64,000 nucleotides of DNA from Paragyromitra xinjiangensis (taxonomy: Eukaryota > Ascomycota > Pezizomycetes > Pezizales > Discinaceae): positions 1,116,001 to 1,180,000 of the forward strand of contig JBCAMK010000018.1 in NCBI GenBank assembly GCA_038503065.1. The letters are read 5' to 3'. Shown here piece by piece: positions 11,401-23,356 of this stretch. Numbering within the stretch: the first letter of the stretch is position 1; each line of letters begins with the position of its first letter. The translations under genes were made by a program, and so were the position numbers. The notes under the pieces are model-generated. The model saw nothing but the letters and a program-made list of their open reading frames with translations. It was not told where the DNA came from and did not search any database.

Positions 11401-12821
11401 TAAAGCAGGGAGCCGAATTGCCCATTCAAGCAACTAATGGCTCAACAGCATTATTTCAGGCAGCGATGGCCGGAAACCTCGAGGTTGTTCGTCTACTGCT
11501 TGAAAATAATGCGGATAGTTCGACTCCCGACATGGATGGGGAAACAGCACTACATATTGCCGCAGTTGAGGGCCACAGAGAGGTGTTCCGCCTACTGCTT
11601 GAGCATGGTGCAGATTTCACTGTTATGGATGATGCTGGAGAAACTGCACTGCACGAAGCTGCTTGGAAAGGTGATGAGCAATCAGTCCAATTGCTAATCG
11701 AAAGAGGCGCCGATATATCCGTTCGAGATAAAAATGGAGTTTCGGCATTAGGCAATGCAGTGTCTGCTGGCCACATCGAGGTGGTTAAACTTTTACTTGA
11801 TAAAGGTGCAGACTTTCTGGGTGTGGACAACGATGGAGAGACACTGCTACACATCTCTGCAAGAGCAGGGCACCCTGATGTTTCCCTTCTACTACTTGAG
11901 CGCGGTACAGATATTTTCGTGGTAGACAACGAAGGACAGACTGTGCTCCATCAAGCTGCCTGGCTCGGTGATGAACGGCTAGTCGAATTACTGATTAAAA
12001 GAGGCGCCGAGATATCCGCTATCGACAAGTGCAAATGCACACCGTTACGCAACGCATCATTAGCTGGCCACGCTCGTACAGTTCATCTTCTTCTCGAGGG
12101 AGGTGCGGATTTTTCTATTGCAGATACAGCTGGTTTTCAGCCTCTGCACTACGCAGCATACCATGGCCGTCTCGAATCAATCCCCATACTACTTGATAAG
12201 GGGGCGGATATATCTGCTGTCGAGAGCAGTGGAGCAACACCACTGATGCTCGCAGCAACTGGCGGGCACGAGGCGGTGATACGGCTGTTAATCGAGAGAG
12301 GTGCCAGTTGCTTTGTTCGAAATACGTCAAATGAAGGGCCATTACACCTAGCTGTGTACAAGAGCCGCACTGCAGCTGTGCACCTGCTACTCGAGAATGG
12401 CGTTGATATTGACGCTCGGGACGATGATGGGGAAAGCGCGTTGCATACAGCTGCCCGGGGAAGCGATGAGAAAATGGTCCAGTTATTGCTTGAAAACGGT
12501 GCCGATATAAACCTTCTTGATAACGCAGGAAAGTCAGCACTGAACAGGGCAGCGAAGTGGGGTAATCTTGCGGCGTTGCAGCTGCTCCTCGAAAAGGGTG
12601 CTGATATCTCCAACCAGAACAAAAGGGGACACACTGCACTGCACCACGCGGCAGGGGCGGGGCACGAAGCGGTGACGCAATTGTTGCTCGATAAGGGTGC
12701 CGACATATCTGTTAAAGATGCCCAGGGAGAAACAGCTCTTGATAAGGCGGTGTCTCGGGGACATAGTGGCGTAGTTGCTTTACTAGAGTCAGCAACACCC
12801 AAAGAAGCGAAAATAACGTGA
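8403..12821 (+). CDS. STAND/NLR-type protein: HeLo-like N-terminus, NACHT ATPase, 17 ankyrin repeats
   Basis: Probable intracellular NTP-switch receptor of the fungal NLR class, the type involved in incompatibility and cell-death signalling. Exons are 8403-8815, 8874-8992, 9050-9244, 9303-9327, 9722-10288 and 10340-12821, giving 1266 residues. Residues 1-137 resemble the fungal STAND N-terminal/HeLo-like helical domain (start MAEIIGLVSSLVGIIQIAG). The P-loop PGAGKT is at 243-248, encoded by a 25-nt exon. Walker B (VFLVFDALDEC) is at about 339-349. A winged-helix-like region follows to about 640. An acidic linker, including 12 or more Glu in a row, is at about 661-700. About 17 repeats of 33 residues fill 709-1254. 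The intron before exon 5 is unusually long (394 nt). It converges on the NLR-kinase gene, its paralog. The ligand and the output are unknown. Confidence 0.88.
11045..11098 (+). repeat. GAG/GAA trinucleotide microsatellite inside the NLR gene
   Basis: A run of GAG and GAA codons encodes a poly-Glu tract that separates the NACHT/winged-helix part from the ankyrin array. Such tracts change length easily by slippage. Confidence 0.85.
11145..12789 (+). repeat. Ankyrin-coding tandem repeat array (17 x 99 nt)
   Basis: Each unit follows the ankyrin pattern xTALHxAAxxGHxxVxxLLLxxGADxxxxDxxG. Repeats 5-7 resemble repeats 8-10 one for one: AAWKGDEQSVQLLIERGADIS in repeat 6 pairs with AAWLGDERLVELLIKRGAEIS in repeat 9. 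This implies a past block duplication of three units (297 nt). Nucleotide identity between units is modest, so the array is not freshly homogenised. Confidence 0.85.
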
Positions 12822-14040
12822 TTCATGGGGATTTGGATATGTTTCTTGCTGGTAAGCATCAATCCTTTCGGGGATTGAATAACTTCTGTTGCTAACTTTA
12901 CCGCTCAGCCGGTTAGCGTTTATGGGTGAAAAAACTTACGAGAGGAGGATCTATGTTTGGGTTGTTTTCAGACCATACTTGATTCTCAGGTTGAGGAACT
13001 ACACGATTTCGGGTGAAATTTATAGCTCCGTGTTTTTGTTTAAGGATTGCCTCTTTATTTCTGGGTGTAAGCTTAAGCTAGGGCTAGAACCACCATAGAA
13101 TACGGTTAAAATTAGGTAACATAGGGAAAAATTTCCGATCAACCATCTGGGCAAGTTCAAGACTACAGTATCGCACAGTAGAATTAGCGATGTCCGTAGC
13201 GCCCAGTGGAATCGTTGATGCATGTAGATTTTTATGTGGTAAAGATTGCAGCTATGAAAATTCATGTTGACATTGATCGCATAGCAAGGCTAACTAATCA
13301 CAATAATGTCAATGTATACCGACAACGGACTCTATTCTTAAGCTTACTATAGAAGAAACCAGTGTTTTGGGGATAAACTCGAAAAATAGGCCATCCATTG
13401 AAGATGTAGCTCTCATGTAGGTTCTCCCTCTAACCTCCAACCAGCTCCTATAGTCAGGTATCTTCGTAGGTTAATCGATTTGCTATCTTCTGGCTTCATA
13501 TGCTCATGCCTCTTTCGATGAATAGGGGCCAAAAATTCCGATAGCACGCAAGGTAAACGCGTCTGTCAGGGGGAGAATAGTGCATTCGGGGTAATCTTAA
13601 ATTCACCTCTTGCAAGTACTAGAGACATTTACGGAATTCCTCCGCCGATATATGCTGGCAAGATATTTCACCTACAAAAATATTTGACCGATTAAAAACC
13701 CAACGAAAACAAACAAACCACATAGTCTTTATGCTTCCCAAAAACACAATACCTTATCACCACTAAATATGCCCAATAAAACAAACAAACAAACAATAAA
13801 CCCACCATCACTATGCCCCCCATTTCCCTACTCCCATTTCCCTACTTCCAAATCCCACTCCCCTATCATATTTTTGTTATCTATCTTGCTTGAGTGGTAG
13901 TACCTTCCGAGAAACCCCAGTGGGCTCCGAAGTCGGCAAGGTATCGAGTTACGAGCAAATACCAAGGACAACCCAAAAACAAGGTTGGTGTGCTAGCTGT
14001 GGTAGCGGGCACGTTCAGGAATCCCAGTCATCGACGTACT
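12822..14040. other. Convergent intergenic region between the two NLR genes
   Basis: This 1.2-kb A/T-rich stretch contains the 3' ends of both NLR genes. An A/C-rich tract lies at about 13680-13830. No exon, repeat pair or RNA gene is evident. Confidence 0.5.
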
Positions 14041-17000
14041 TTAGTTTTCCTCTTCTAATAGCCAGGGGCCTTCCAGGCCTTCTGCTGGAGGCATTCGAGA
14101 GCTGGGGTTGGGGTCCAGCAGTCTCTTCACGAACTGGATCCCTTCTCCACTTACTTGGGAACCCTGCAAAGGTCCAATCGGAAACTCAATGGTACCCTGG
14201 CAATAGTCTAACAGAAGCCCCATATCTACCTGCGGCGCTACAGACCCCTCACCCAATTCCTCGAACAAAGACATTTCTGAATAACCGATTGGGAATGGTT
14301 CTTCAGCGAAAGGTAGCTTAGAAGTCAAAATTTCATGGACGAGACAGCCCAAAGCCCAAAAATCCACAGCATTGGTGTATGATCTGCCTATTCCAAACCG
14401 TTTAGGCAATAGTCCCAAAATCTCTGGGGCTAGATAGCCTCCTGTTCCAAGTTGCGTGTGTAGATTAGTATTTTTCTCGCGTTTCGAGACCCCGAAATCA
14501 GCAATTTTGACCCATATCGGCTTCACGCAAGCAACGAGAACGTTCTGTGCTATGAACTTAGCTTTCCAGGGCATTAAGATTGCGAGGATGTATGGATGCC
14601 AACCTGCGGCTTCAAATCGCGATGACATATCTGTCTTTCATGCAGTACCATAAGCCCTTGGTGAAGTTGATTGGCAATCTCTCTAGCTTTTAACCGTGCG
14701 CTTCCGTCTTTGATATATTGACTCAAGTCGCCGTACTCCACGTACTCCATTGCAATGTACAGGAACTGACTATCCTCGTACCATCCGAAAAATTCTACGA
14801 ACAGATGTTGATGCTTTCGTCCCATTAGGTTCATACCCAAAAAGGAAAATAGACCCACGTACATCTGTCAATTTGGCCAAAATATTCAATTCTTGCGAAT
14901 AATCGACGTTTCGCCTTGCTAGGGACAATTTTTTCACTGCTCTTAACTTGCCTCTTTTCTCCTCTTCAAGCAAGACAACCCCAAACCCCCCAACACCTAT
15001 CTCTTTTTTCAATGCCCACCTCTCTTCAATGGGGACCTTCCGCTGCCTAGCCGCAAGGTCTGTTTTGTATATTGTGTGGATTACAATATCCTCGAGTATT
15101 GTGGTTTCTAGCCTATATCTACCAGCCTTTGAACTCAGGTTTGCGTGAATGGCTTTTATATTCCCATTATTATCCGTAGCGGAGACATCATTGTCCTTAA
15201 GAGGAAGCTGGACTACCGATTTTTGGCTCTCAAAAGCATCTGGACCTGGAGACTCGGCCCGTTTCTGTAACATGGATCGAACAAGAGACTCCTGCCCTTT
15301 GCTTTTTGCCCAGTCTAGGGCTGTGACTCCGTTCTTATCTGCGATGAATGGGCTGGCGCCTTTCTGAAGTAGCAAGCGAGCTACCGATTCATGCCCTTCA
15401 AAAGATGCAAGATGAATTGCAGTTCGTCCGTTGTTATCCACAGCATCAATATCCATACATGTATCTTCTACTAAAAGCCGAGCAACGGAGCAGTGCCCTA
15501 GGGCGGCTGCTATATGCAATGAATTCTGACCCCTAGGATACGCACTATAACCATCTTCATCGTTAAATACTCCGGAATCCTGGATGTAGTGTCTTGGGGT
15601 AGCATGAACCGCCTGTAAATAAGAATCGACGCTCCCTGGATTCTCCAAAAATTTGAGAATAAGCTGTGTGGTTGACTCCTCATCACATCCTTCAAGGTGA
15701 AAGGGTAGATTATTTGCTGCATAGTCGAGGAAGGGGTAAAGTCCACGCCGGGTGCGTAGTGAATAATCAGAGTCGCATGCACCCTCAGCAAATATATCAA
15801 ACGAAAGAAAGGTAGCACATGTCATGGTTAGCTGAAAGTCCGTGTCCTTCAGAATTATCGAGTTTCTAGACAAATACTCTTCCAGCGTAGGGTGCACAAG
15901 ACGAATTGTGTCATCAGATTCGTCGATCGTCACCAATCCAACGCACATGTCAAGTAGGGCGATTCTATCGGGTAAATCCATCTCCTCAAGCTCGTACCTC
16001 TCAGGCTCTATAGCAATTACTGTTCGAAGTTCGTCGACTGTAAGCGTGCGTTGAACCTTGCAAAGCCATGAGAAAATCCTAGAAGCCAAATCCACGCAAC
16101 TTCGAGATTTTAACCGAAGAAGTGTCATAGCTTGATCATAAATAGGGTCTAAAGGCTTCTCCTGGCCAGAAGAACTTTCAATCTTATCAAGTTCAGTCAA
16201 GATTTGTTTACTGGTGGCCTGTTGACAAATGTGCTCGAGGTAGAGATGAACAAACAGGAACCTAAACCCAGTCAATATATTGAAGGAAATCTCAATGCGT
16301 AGAACACTTACATCCCCTTAGCACAGTTAGTTAGGCAGGAGATAACTCTATCTTCACATTGTGCACGGTCAACAAGACGCCTCGCCCTAGAGTTCTCATC
16401 AATTTTTTGTACGATGTAGAGAGCGATGTCTTCATCCTTTGCCGAAATCCTGATCTTCAGTGCTGAATCGGACAAAAAATTATGGATATCTTCTGAGTAT
16501 TCCCGGCTTGTTATGAATAAGTTTACACCGGCCTTGCGTATCTGGTGGAACAATGGCAAATATTCTTTCTGCCGAGCCTCCTGGTGACATTCGTCCAAGG
16601 CGTCGCAAATGACGAATGTTCGGACGAATGACTTTGTCAATACTACGAGAACGGCACACAAGTCTTCGAGGCTAGGCCGTTTTTGCTGACCTTTTAGGGT
16701 TTCATACAGCTTTTCGATAACCTCTGGAATTTGTGGTACTTGGCACACCAGTTGTTTAACTAGGCTGGAAAAGATGTCGATAGATCCTTTCTGGTCGTGA
16801 TCGAAGTAAATATAAGCAACTCCATAGTTCTCCGCCGTACCGCTCAACAGATAGTCGATCACCATAGAACTAGGCCAAAGTCAGGACTCTGATTGCTTCC
16901 TCTAATAGTCTCACTCGGAGGCCAGTTGGATCCTACCTAACAAACGTTTTACCAGCACCAGCTATAATTACGTTCACTGTTAGGCTCGATATCTAGCAAA

Positions 17001-17880
17001 AACCGCCCCCTTGTGTTAGTACGTACGAATTCCATAACCCCAAAGTAATCTGTAATTTGAGTCTTTCCATTCCACAAACTCCGGGGATTTCAGAATCCAT
17101 TGACAAGTATTCCTTTGCCTTCTGCGGTGAATCTTGACGTGCGTTTTGTCAAAGGCTTCCGGATACAACCAATCCAGCAATCTTGTTTGTTGAGTCACTT
17201 CGACCGAGTCAAATCAGACACGTGACCACTCATCAGCAACAACATTCGCTATCAGAACCATCCAAAAGAAATTCGAGCATCCCTTACCAACCCAAGTTTT
17301 ATCATCTCTTTCTCTCTCTAAATTCAAGGCTCCCACACGTGCCTCCATAATCCTTGATCGTGATCTGCCGACGATCCAGCTCCATGTTAGCGGGATCGCA
17401 AGATACCCTAGGGGCTAGAGATTGTATATATCGTGTGACTGATTTACAGTGCCAGTAATATAATTTCCCCACCTAACGAAACACCTCAGTCTCAACTTAC
17501 AACTGAACACCACTCAAAACATGGGTAAAATTCTCCCTATGCCTTTTCAATACCAAAACATATCTCGAAGAAACCCTCTCACTCCATTTCAACCTAACCA
17601 CAAATGACCGCGACGACTCGCTATTACGCAATTTTTGGCGCAACTTCTCTATATCACTCTGACATGCCCGGATAGTGTGCTCAATACTCGGTAACGATCC
17701 AGGTTCTGCAGTTTCGCAGTTTTCCACACTCTTAAGGACCTGGGTGAGCAATTCCAGCTCATCCAAAATACCTTGGATATTTTCTGAGAACTTTTTCTGC
17801 CTAGAGCTTAACCGAATAGCATCTCCTGCGAGCTCAATGACAGCAGTGATGGCGACGATGACACCGACGCTCGAAGCCAT
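14041..17880 (-). CDS. STAND/NLR protein with C-terminal protein kinase: HeLo-like, NACHT, ankyrin, Ser/Thr kinase
   Basis: Probable NTP-switch receptor with a built-in kinase output. Exons, transcript order: 17880-17501, 17364-17288, 17197-17027, 16961-16937, 16869-16312, 16261-14863, 14813-14604, 14544-14041; total 3324 nt, 1107 residues, in frame throughout. Residues 1-130 form a HeLo-like/STAND N-terminal domain. The P-loop PGAGKT is at 210-215, encoded by a 25-nt exon as in the paralog. Walker B (FVICDALDEC) is at 303-312. About three ankyrin repeats lie at 648-739. The kinase runs from about 820 to 1107: glycine loop GVGGFGVV 826-833, Lys847 (AVKK), HRDLKPQN 934-941, DFG 956-958 and GTGGYLAPE in the activation segment. 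All catalytic motifs are intact. The HRDLKPQN motif only appears after intron 14603-14545 (GTTGGC donor) is removed. The first intron (136 nt) is the least certain junction. Confidence 0.85.
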
Positions 17881-20464
17881 ATCATCAAGGTGAACGTCGA
17901 GACCCCGGAGACCCCGGAGACTAGGCCGAGCGGTCGGGAATGTATAAAGTGATCTGAAGTGGATGGCAGCTGGCAGCCCGAGGTTTCCTCACAGCGATGG
18001 ATTGTAACTGCGGGGCTTGGCTTGACGATCGTGTCTTGTGTAACAGTACTGCATATCTATATGCATGTCTGGCCAATTGTTTAACAGGGAAAAATCAGGG
18101 GATAATGTTCGGGGATGGAACGCTGTTGAGAAATATGAACCAAATCCCATCTATTCGTTTCTAAAGTTTAGAACTGATCGTAAAAGAACCATAGCCGAGG
18201 TGAAAGCTATTGTACAAGATGCTGTGCCTTAAGATCGACCTATCTATTGAACGTTTGGGTGCTGAGATACACCATTAGAAATACCATTTACGTCTGATCA
18301 GCTTAAGTAAAGCGCGTCCCACGAATGAAGCGCGATACATGGGGAATATCTTGTAGCCAGTGTTATCAAGCTGCTTAAGCCTAAAGAGCTCAGTTGAGGG
18401 GCTCCTATGCCCCTACCAAATAGCCAAAGGCAAAGAGGACATTAAGGACCACATATTTTAACAAACCTGTGCCGAGATGTCCCCGGATCAGAGCAGAGCA
18501 GGAATTTGGGGAGCCAGGCCGCAGAAACGTCCAAAACAGAGAGATGTATCCCGCAGTTCCCGGCCCCAGTCCGAAGATCACACTTATGCATACGGTTCCA
18601 CGATATAGTCCCAACAAGCTCAATTAATATCTTCTATGCAAAATTTATCACAATCTCAGCTCTCCTCAGTGTTCTACCTACTAGTTTGTTTCTTTGACCT
18701 AGATTCAGAGCAAAAATACATGGTGATACTCCAATATATGCAAGTGATATCAAAAGTTTAATTATGTTACACGTGATGTGTTATAACCTCCACAGAATAA
18801 ATGCTGGAAGCTCACCTCTCCCATTGTCGACCAGCTACGATCAACCACTTCACATCACCCCAGGCCTACAGGACCCTGCCCACCTCTTATCTATCTCGTC
18901 CTGCATCAAACCTGCAGACCATTCACAGCTCACTCTATGGCAGCCATTGAATACGTTGTATACGCTTCTTCGGTATTCATGCAAGAGACACGGGCCCAGG
19001 CCCCGCCGTCTATAGCACGCACCACGTTATGAACCTGCTATTGATAAGAGGTTTCCGAGATTTTCATCAGTGAGTAAGACCTGCAAACAATTGTGGGGCG
19101 GCTGACGTTATTGGTTTATCTCACAATAACAAATAATCGCATGCTTATTCATTCCCAGCACACAGACCACAAAACAAACTTACTGCAACTGCACTACGAT
19201 GCAGGTGGCAACTCGAGAAACCATGCGTTGAAAAATGTATCGACTACCTCAGTAACCACCGAAGAGCGGCTACAACTATCCGGGAGACTCTCTATTCAAT
19301 GAGATTCTCCAGCTAGCTTAAATAAAACAATCATTGCAGATCACTCGATATTAGTGGCGCTACTATAAATAGCCGCCGGCACGGATCGGCCGGCTACAAA
19401 TGCCTACGGTTCACTCCTTACGATCAACGAATCAGATACAGCCCTCGCCCATCGCACAAGATTTCCCTGCCGAGCATATCCTGGGTTCCTATTGACTAAC
19501 AACGACACCTCTTATGCCAAATACCTTAATTCTGCTGACCAAGACAGTTGACATGAAGGGTTATTCTTCCTCCATCAACTCGCTCCGAGGAAATACTGAA
19601 CCTGTTATGGATTCCAAATCACGAGTCACCCTTGTTTATTACTCTACAGTTCGATCCAACCGACAGATCACATATGTGGGTAGATGAGTCCATCTGCCCC
19701 TGCCATATCCCTGGTAAGTCGTTCGACTCACGGGCTCAAACATCTCATTCACAGGGAAAGACATCCGTCTCGCTTCAACGGCCAGTTACGACATTCAAGT
19801 GTCATCAATCCTGGTACAAATACGTGCATACTCCTACGACTTAAGCTTATTCATAAAAGCCGGTAGTATATGAAGGGCCCAAGCTGCGGTGAACCGCGAG
19901 ATCTTCCCTGTAGCACATATCTAATTGTGGCACTTTGATTATTATTTGAATACTCCGTCGGCTTAAGACTCTTAAGTCCTTTGCTGGAAGTGTACTCGTA
20001 AGCGGTTTTTCCAATTACAAATTCCAAGGAACGGAACTTATTAGTCAACATTTGCCAGGATCGTGAGTAGTTACTAGTACTTTCTATATTTCCAGGATGT
20101 ATATGTGCTCTTGTGGCAATTCACTATCATGCGTACGCACGGGAGACAGGTTTGAAAGGATATGTTTCCGTTTAGCGGCATATTTGCCCATAAATTGGAC
20201 GTCGTGGTGGGGGGGATGCAGCTCGACCGTAAACGGGCTTGATGTTGAACATGGAACGAATCAAACCAACCGCATTTGGCTACCCGCACATCACTACGTC
20301 ACTCTCTCTACGGTTGCTCCGTCCAACGGTTTATAAGCCGAGCGAATTACCTCCGGCGTGAGATAGGCGATTCTAAGGTTATATAGTGAGACTAGAGGTT
20401 CTCTGAGTTCGAACATAGATCCAGATCCATCGTTTATAACATTTCTTTATCTAAACTCGCGACT
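17881..20464. other. Intergenic, divergent promoter side of the NLR-kinase and EGT1 genes
   Basis: No supported gene in 2.6 kb. Several 60-80 codon frames on both strands lack domains. A GC-rich imperfect palindrome (GCCGCCGGC...GCCGGC) lies at about 19371-19393. The last 100 bases are probably the EGT1 leader. Confidence 0.45.
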
Positions 20465-23356
20465 ATGGGCTCTCTCGGATCCGAAAAAGACCTTACCAAC
20501 GGTGAACGGAATGTGGAAATCATAGACATCCGCGTCAACAAGTCTGAACTCACCAATTCTCTAAAAGACGACATTCTAGCTGGTCTACAGAATGGAATGG
20601 GCCAAAAAACACTCCCGACGTTGCTGCTGTATGACGAGCGTGGATTGAAAATATTTGAGGAAATCACATATAGTGACGAGTACTACCTGACCAACACCGA
20701 AATCTCAATTCTAGAGCAGTATGCGGAGAACATGGCCGAGCGGATCGAAGATGGTGGGATCTTATTGGAATTGGGGAGTGGGTGAGATCATCCCTTTCAT
20801 GCTTAGGAATGGAGTGATCATTCCCACGGAGACTCCCGGTTAACCCTCCCTAGGAACCTCCGGAAGGTGAATATCCTCCTCCATGCACTCGACCGTCTCG
20901 GAAAGAAAATCACTTATTACGCCCTTGATCTCGACCGCTCCGAGCTCGTGCGAACACTCCTCACTGTTCCTCCGGGAACCTTCAAAAACGTTCGTTGCGT
21001 TGGTCTTCATGGCACCTACGACGATGGTCGAGCCTGGCTTCGCTCCTCCGCGACTGCAAAAGACAAGAGTCGTTGCATCCTGTGGCTTGGGTCCTCTGCG
21101 GGGAACTTCAATTTGAATGAAATTGCGGAATTCCTGCGCCAGTGGACAGAAGATGCACTACGTGCTGGGAAACAGGATTGTATGCTGGTTGGTCTCGACG
21201 GCTGTAAAGTTGGGAAGAAGGTTCACTTGGCGTATAACGATCCCAAGGGCCTAACAAGGGAGTTTATTCTAAACGGGCTTTGGAATGCGAATAAAATATT
21301 AGGAAAGGAATACTTTGTCCCCGGAGAGTGGGGCTACATCGGAGAGTGGAACACTGAGGAAGGTAGGCACCAGGCCTACTACGAAGCATTGAGAGACATC
21401 ACCTTCGGGGGAGAATTCCAAGGCATCACAGTGAAGAAGGGCGAAAGAGTCAACGTCGAGTACAGCTACAAGTTCGACGAAGTCGAATCACGGCTGCTCT
21501 GGTCCCAGTCCGGACTAATGGAGGGCGCACAATGGTCCAATGCCGCTGGCGATTATTGTATGTGCACAATTGTGGAAATAACCCTAACCCTAACATCTAT
21601 CTGACCGCTGACATTATGAAACCCAGATCTCCACATGCTCTATAAACCCAGCTTCTTCTTCCCGTTAGGCCCACCTTTGAAGTATGCTCCGGAGCCAGCC
21701 CCGACTGTCGCTGAGTGGAAAGAACTTTGGGCTGCTTGGGATCTTGTCACCCTCGGCATGATCCCGAAGGAGAGACTTCTCGCGAAGCCAATTGATCTTC
21801 GAAATCCGTGCATCTTCTATCTCGGTCATATCCCAACTTTCTTGGATATGCATATCACCCGCGCGACAGGCAGTGATATGACTTCCCCAGGGCAGAAGTA
21901 TCAGGACATCTTCCAGCGCGGGATCGACCCTGATGTGGACGATCCGACTCAGTGCCATAAACACAGCATTGTGCCAGATTGCTGGCCGAAGCTGGAGGAA
22001 ATACTAGATTTCACTCGTAGAGTTAGGGAGAGAACTCTAGCGCTGTATGATGATTCTGGAAGCATTAAGAATTCTTCGGTAAGGTTGCAGCGGGCATTAT
22101 GGGTGGGGTTTGAGCATGAGGCGATGCATCTAGAAACACTGCTGTACATGTTGGTGCAAAGCGAAGATACACTCCCACCGCCTGGGGTGACGGTTCCGGA
22201 CTTTGTATCTAGGAGGGCGTGGGAGAGACGGCGGAAAGGTAATGAGGAGGCGGAGAAGGCATGGGTTGAAATTCCAAAGCAGGTAATTGATATCGGGATT
22301 GATGACCCCGAGGACTTTGAGGGCGAGGTGAAAGTCAATGGTAATGGAGTTCACAATGGAGTTCACAATGGCAATGGTGTACCAGAGCGCTACTTTGGTT
22401 GGGATAACGAGAAGCCGCGTCGGGAAGGGATCGAGGTACCAGCATTTAAAGTTAGAGCATATCCTATCACCAATGAAGAGTACGCACAATACCTTTACGC
22501 CACATCCCCCACGTCGATTCCCGTATCATGGACTCCCACGGTTCAGACTACAAACGGAGTCAAGAATGGCATGAAAGACTCTTTCGAGCATTTCCTTTCT
22601 TCTAAATCTGTTAGGACAGTATTCGGACCTGTTCCCGTAACACTCGCTGCTGACTGGCCAGTGATTGCGTCGTACGATGAGTTAGCGGGTTGTGCTGCGT
22701 GGATGGGTGGCAGGATCCCAACGGCAGATGAAGTCAGGGCTCTGTATAACTTTGTAGAAACGACTGAGGTAGCAGAAAAGACGCTTACAAAGCGGATTGA
22801 TGCTGTGAATGGGTGAGTTGGCAATTTTCTTACAAGACCCTTTCCCCCGTATCATTATATTTATAGTGTGTCCGCTAGTCACTTAATCAACAACGGCGTC
22901 CGCGAGTCTCCTCCATCCGCCGAATCACTGTTCATGGACCTCCGCGACCACAACACCGGTTTTAAGTACTGGCACCCGACGTCAGTTCGGACCAGCGGGA
23001 ATCGTACCCCTCTTGGCCGTTGCGCAACCGGAGGTGCATGGGAATGGACCAGCAGTGTGTTGGAGCGCCATGAAGGGTTCAAAGAAGGACCGTTGTACCC
23101 AGAATATACTGGTGAGTCGTGTGAATGATGTCGGTAGCGCGGTTCTAACAGCGTGGTAGCGGATTTCTTCGATGGGAAACATAATATCATCCTAGGTGGG
23201 AGCTGGGCGACGCATCCAAGACTTGCAGGGAGGAGGAGCTTGTAAGTTGAATTCCTTGGGAATTAGTGGATTGGTACTGATAGTGTGGGTAGTGTGAATT
23301 GGTATCAGCGCAATTATAAGTATACGTGGGCTACTGCTAGAATTGCTGCGATATAA
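20465..23356 (+). CDS. EGT1: Ergothioneine biosynthesis protein 1 (fused EgtD-like methyltransferase and EgtB-like sulfoxide synthase)
   Basis: Makes hercynine from histidine and SAM, then couples it oxidatively to cysteine: the first two steps of fungal ergothioneine synthesis. Exons are 20465-20781, 20854-21557, 21627-22812, 22867-23111, 23160-23241 and 23293-23356, giving 865 residues, usual for fungal Egt1. Residues 1-340 are the SAM-dependent methyltransferase (LELGSGNLRKV near 102-112, LLYDERGLKIFEEI upstream). From about 341 the EgtB half begins. Likely iron ligands are His408 (YLGHIP), His504 and His508 (FEHEAMHLET). The C-terminal formylglycine-generating-enzyme-like lectin fold has GGAWEWTSS, ILGGSWATHPRLAGR and FVNWYQRNY. 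An Asn/Gly/His low-complexity insert is at about 577-592. Intron 2 holds a short telomere-like repeat. The intact frame suggests a functional enzyme. Confidence 0.95.
21579..21594. repeat. Interstitial telomere-like CCCTAA repeat in an EGT1 intron
   Basis: About 2.7 units of CCCTAA lie inside the 69-nt second intron of EGT1. The fungal telomere repeat is usually TTAGGG, so this matches in sequence but is far too short to be a telomere. Confidence 0.8.

Noticed and set aside
12115..12862. Long minus frames opposite the ankyrin array
   Set aside because: They mirror the 99-nt period of the repeats and are antisense shadows.
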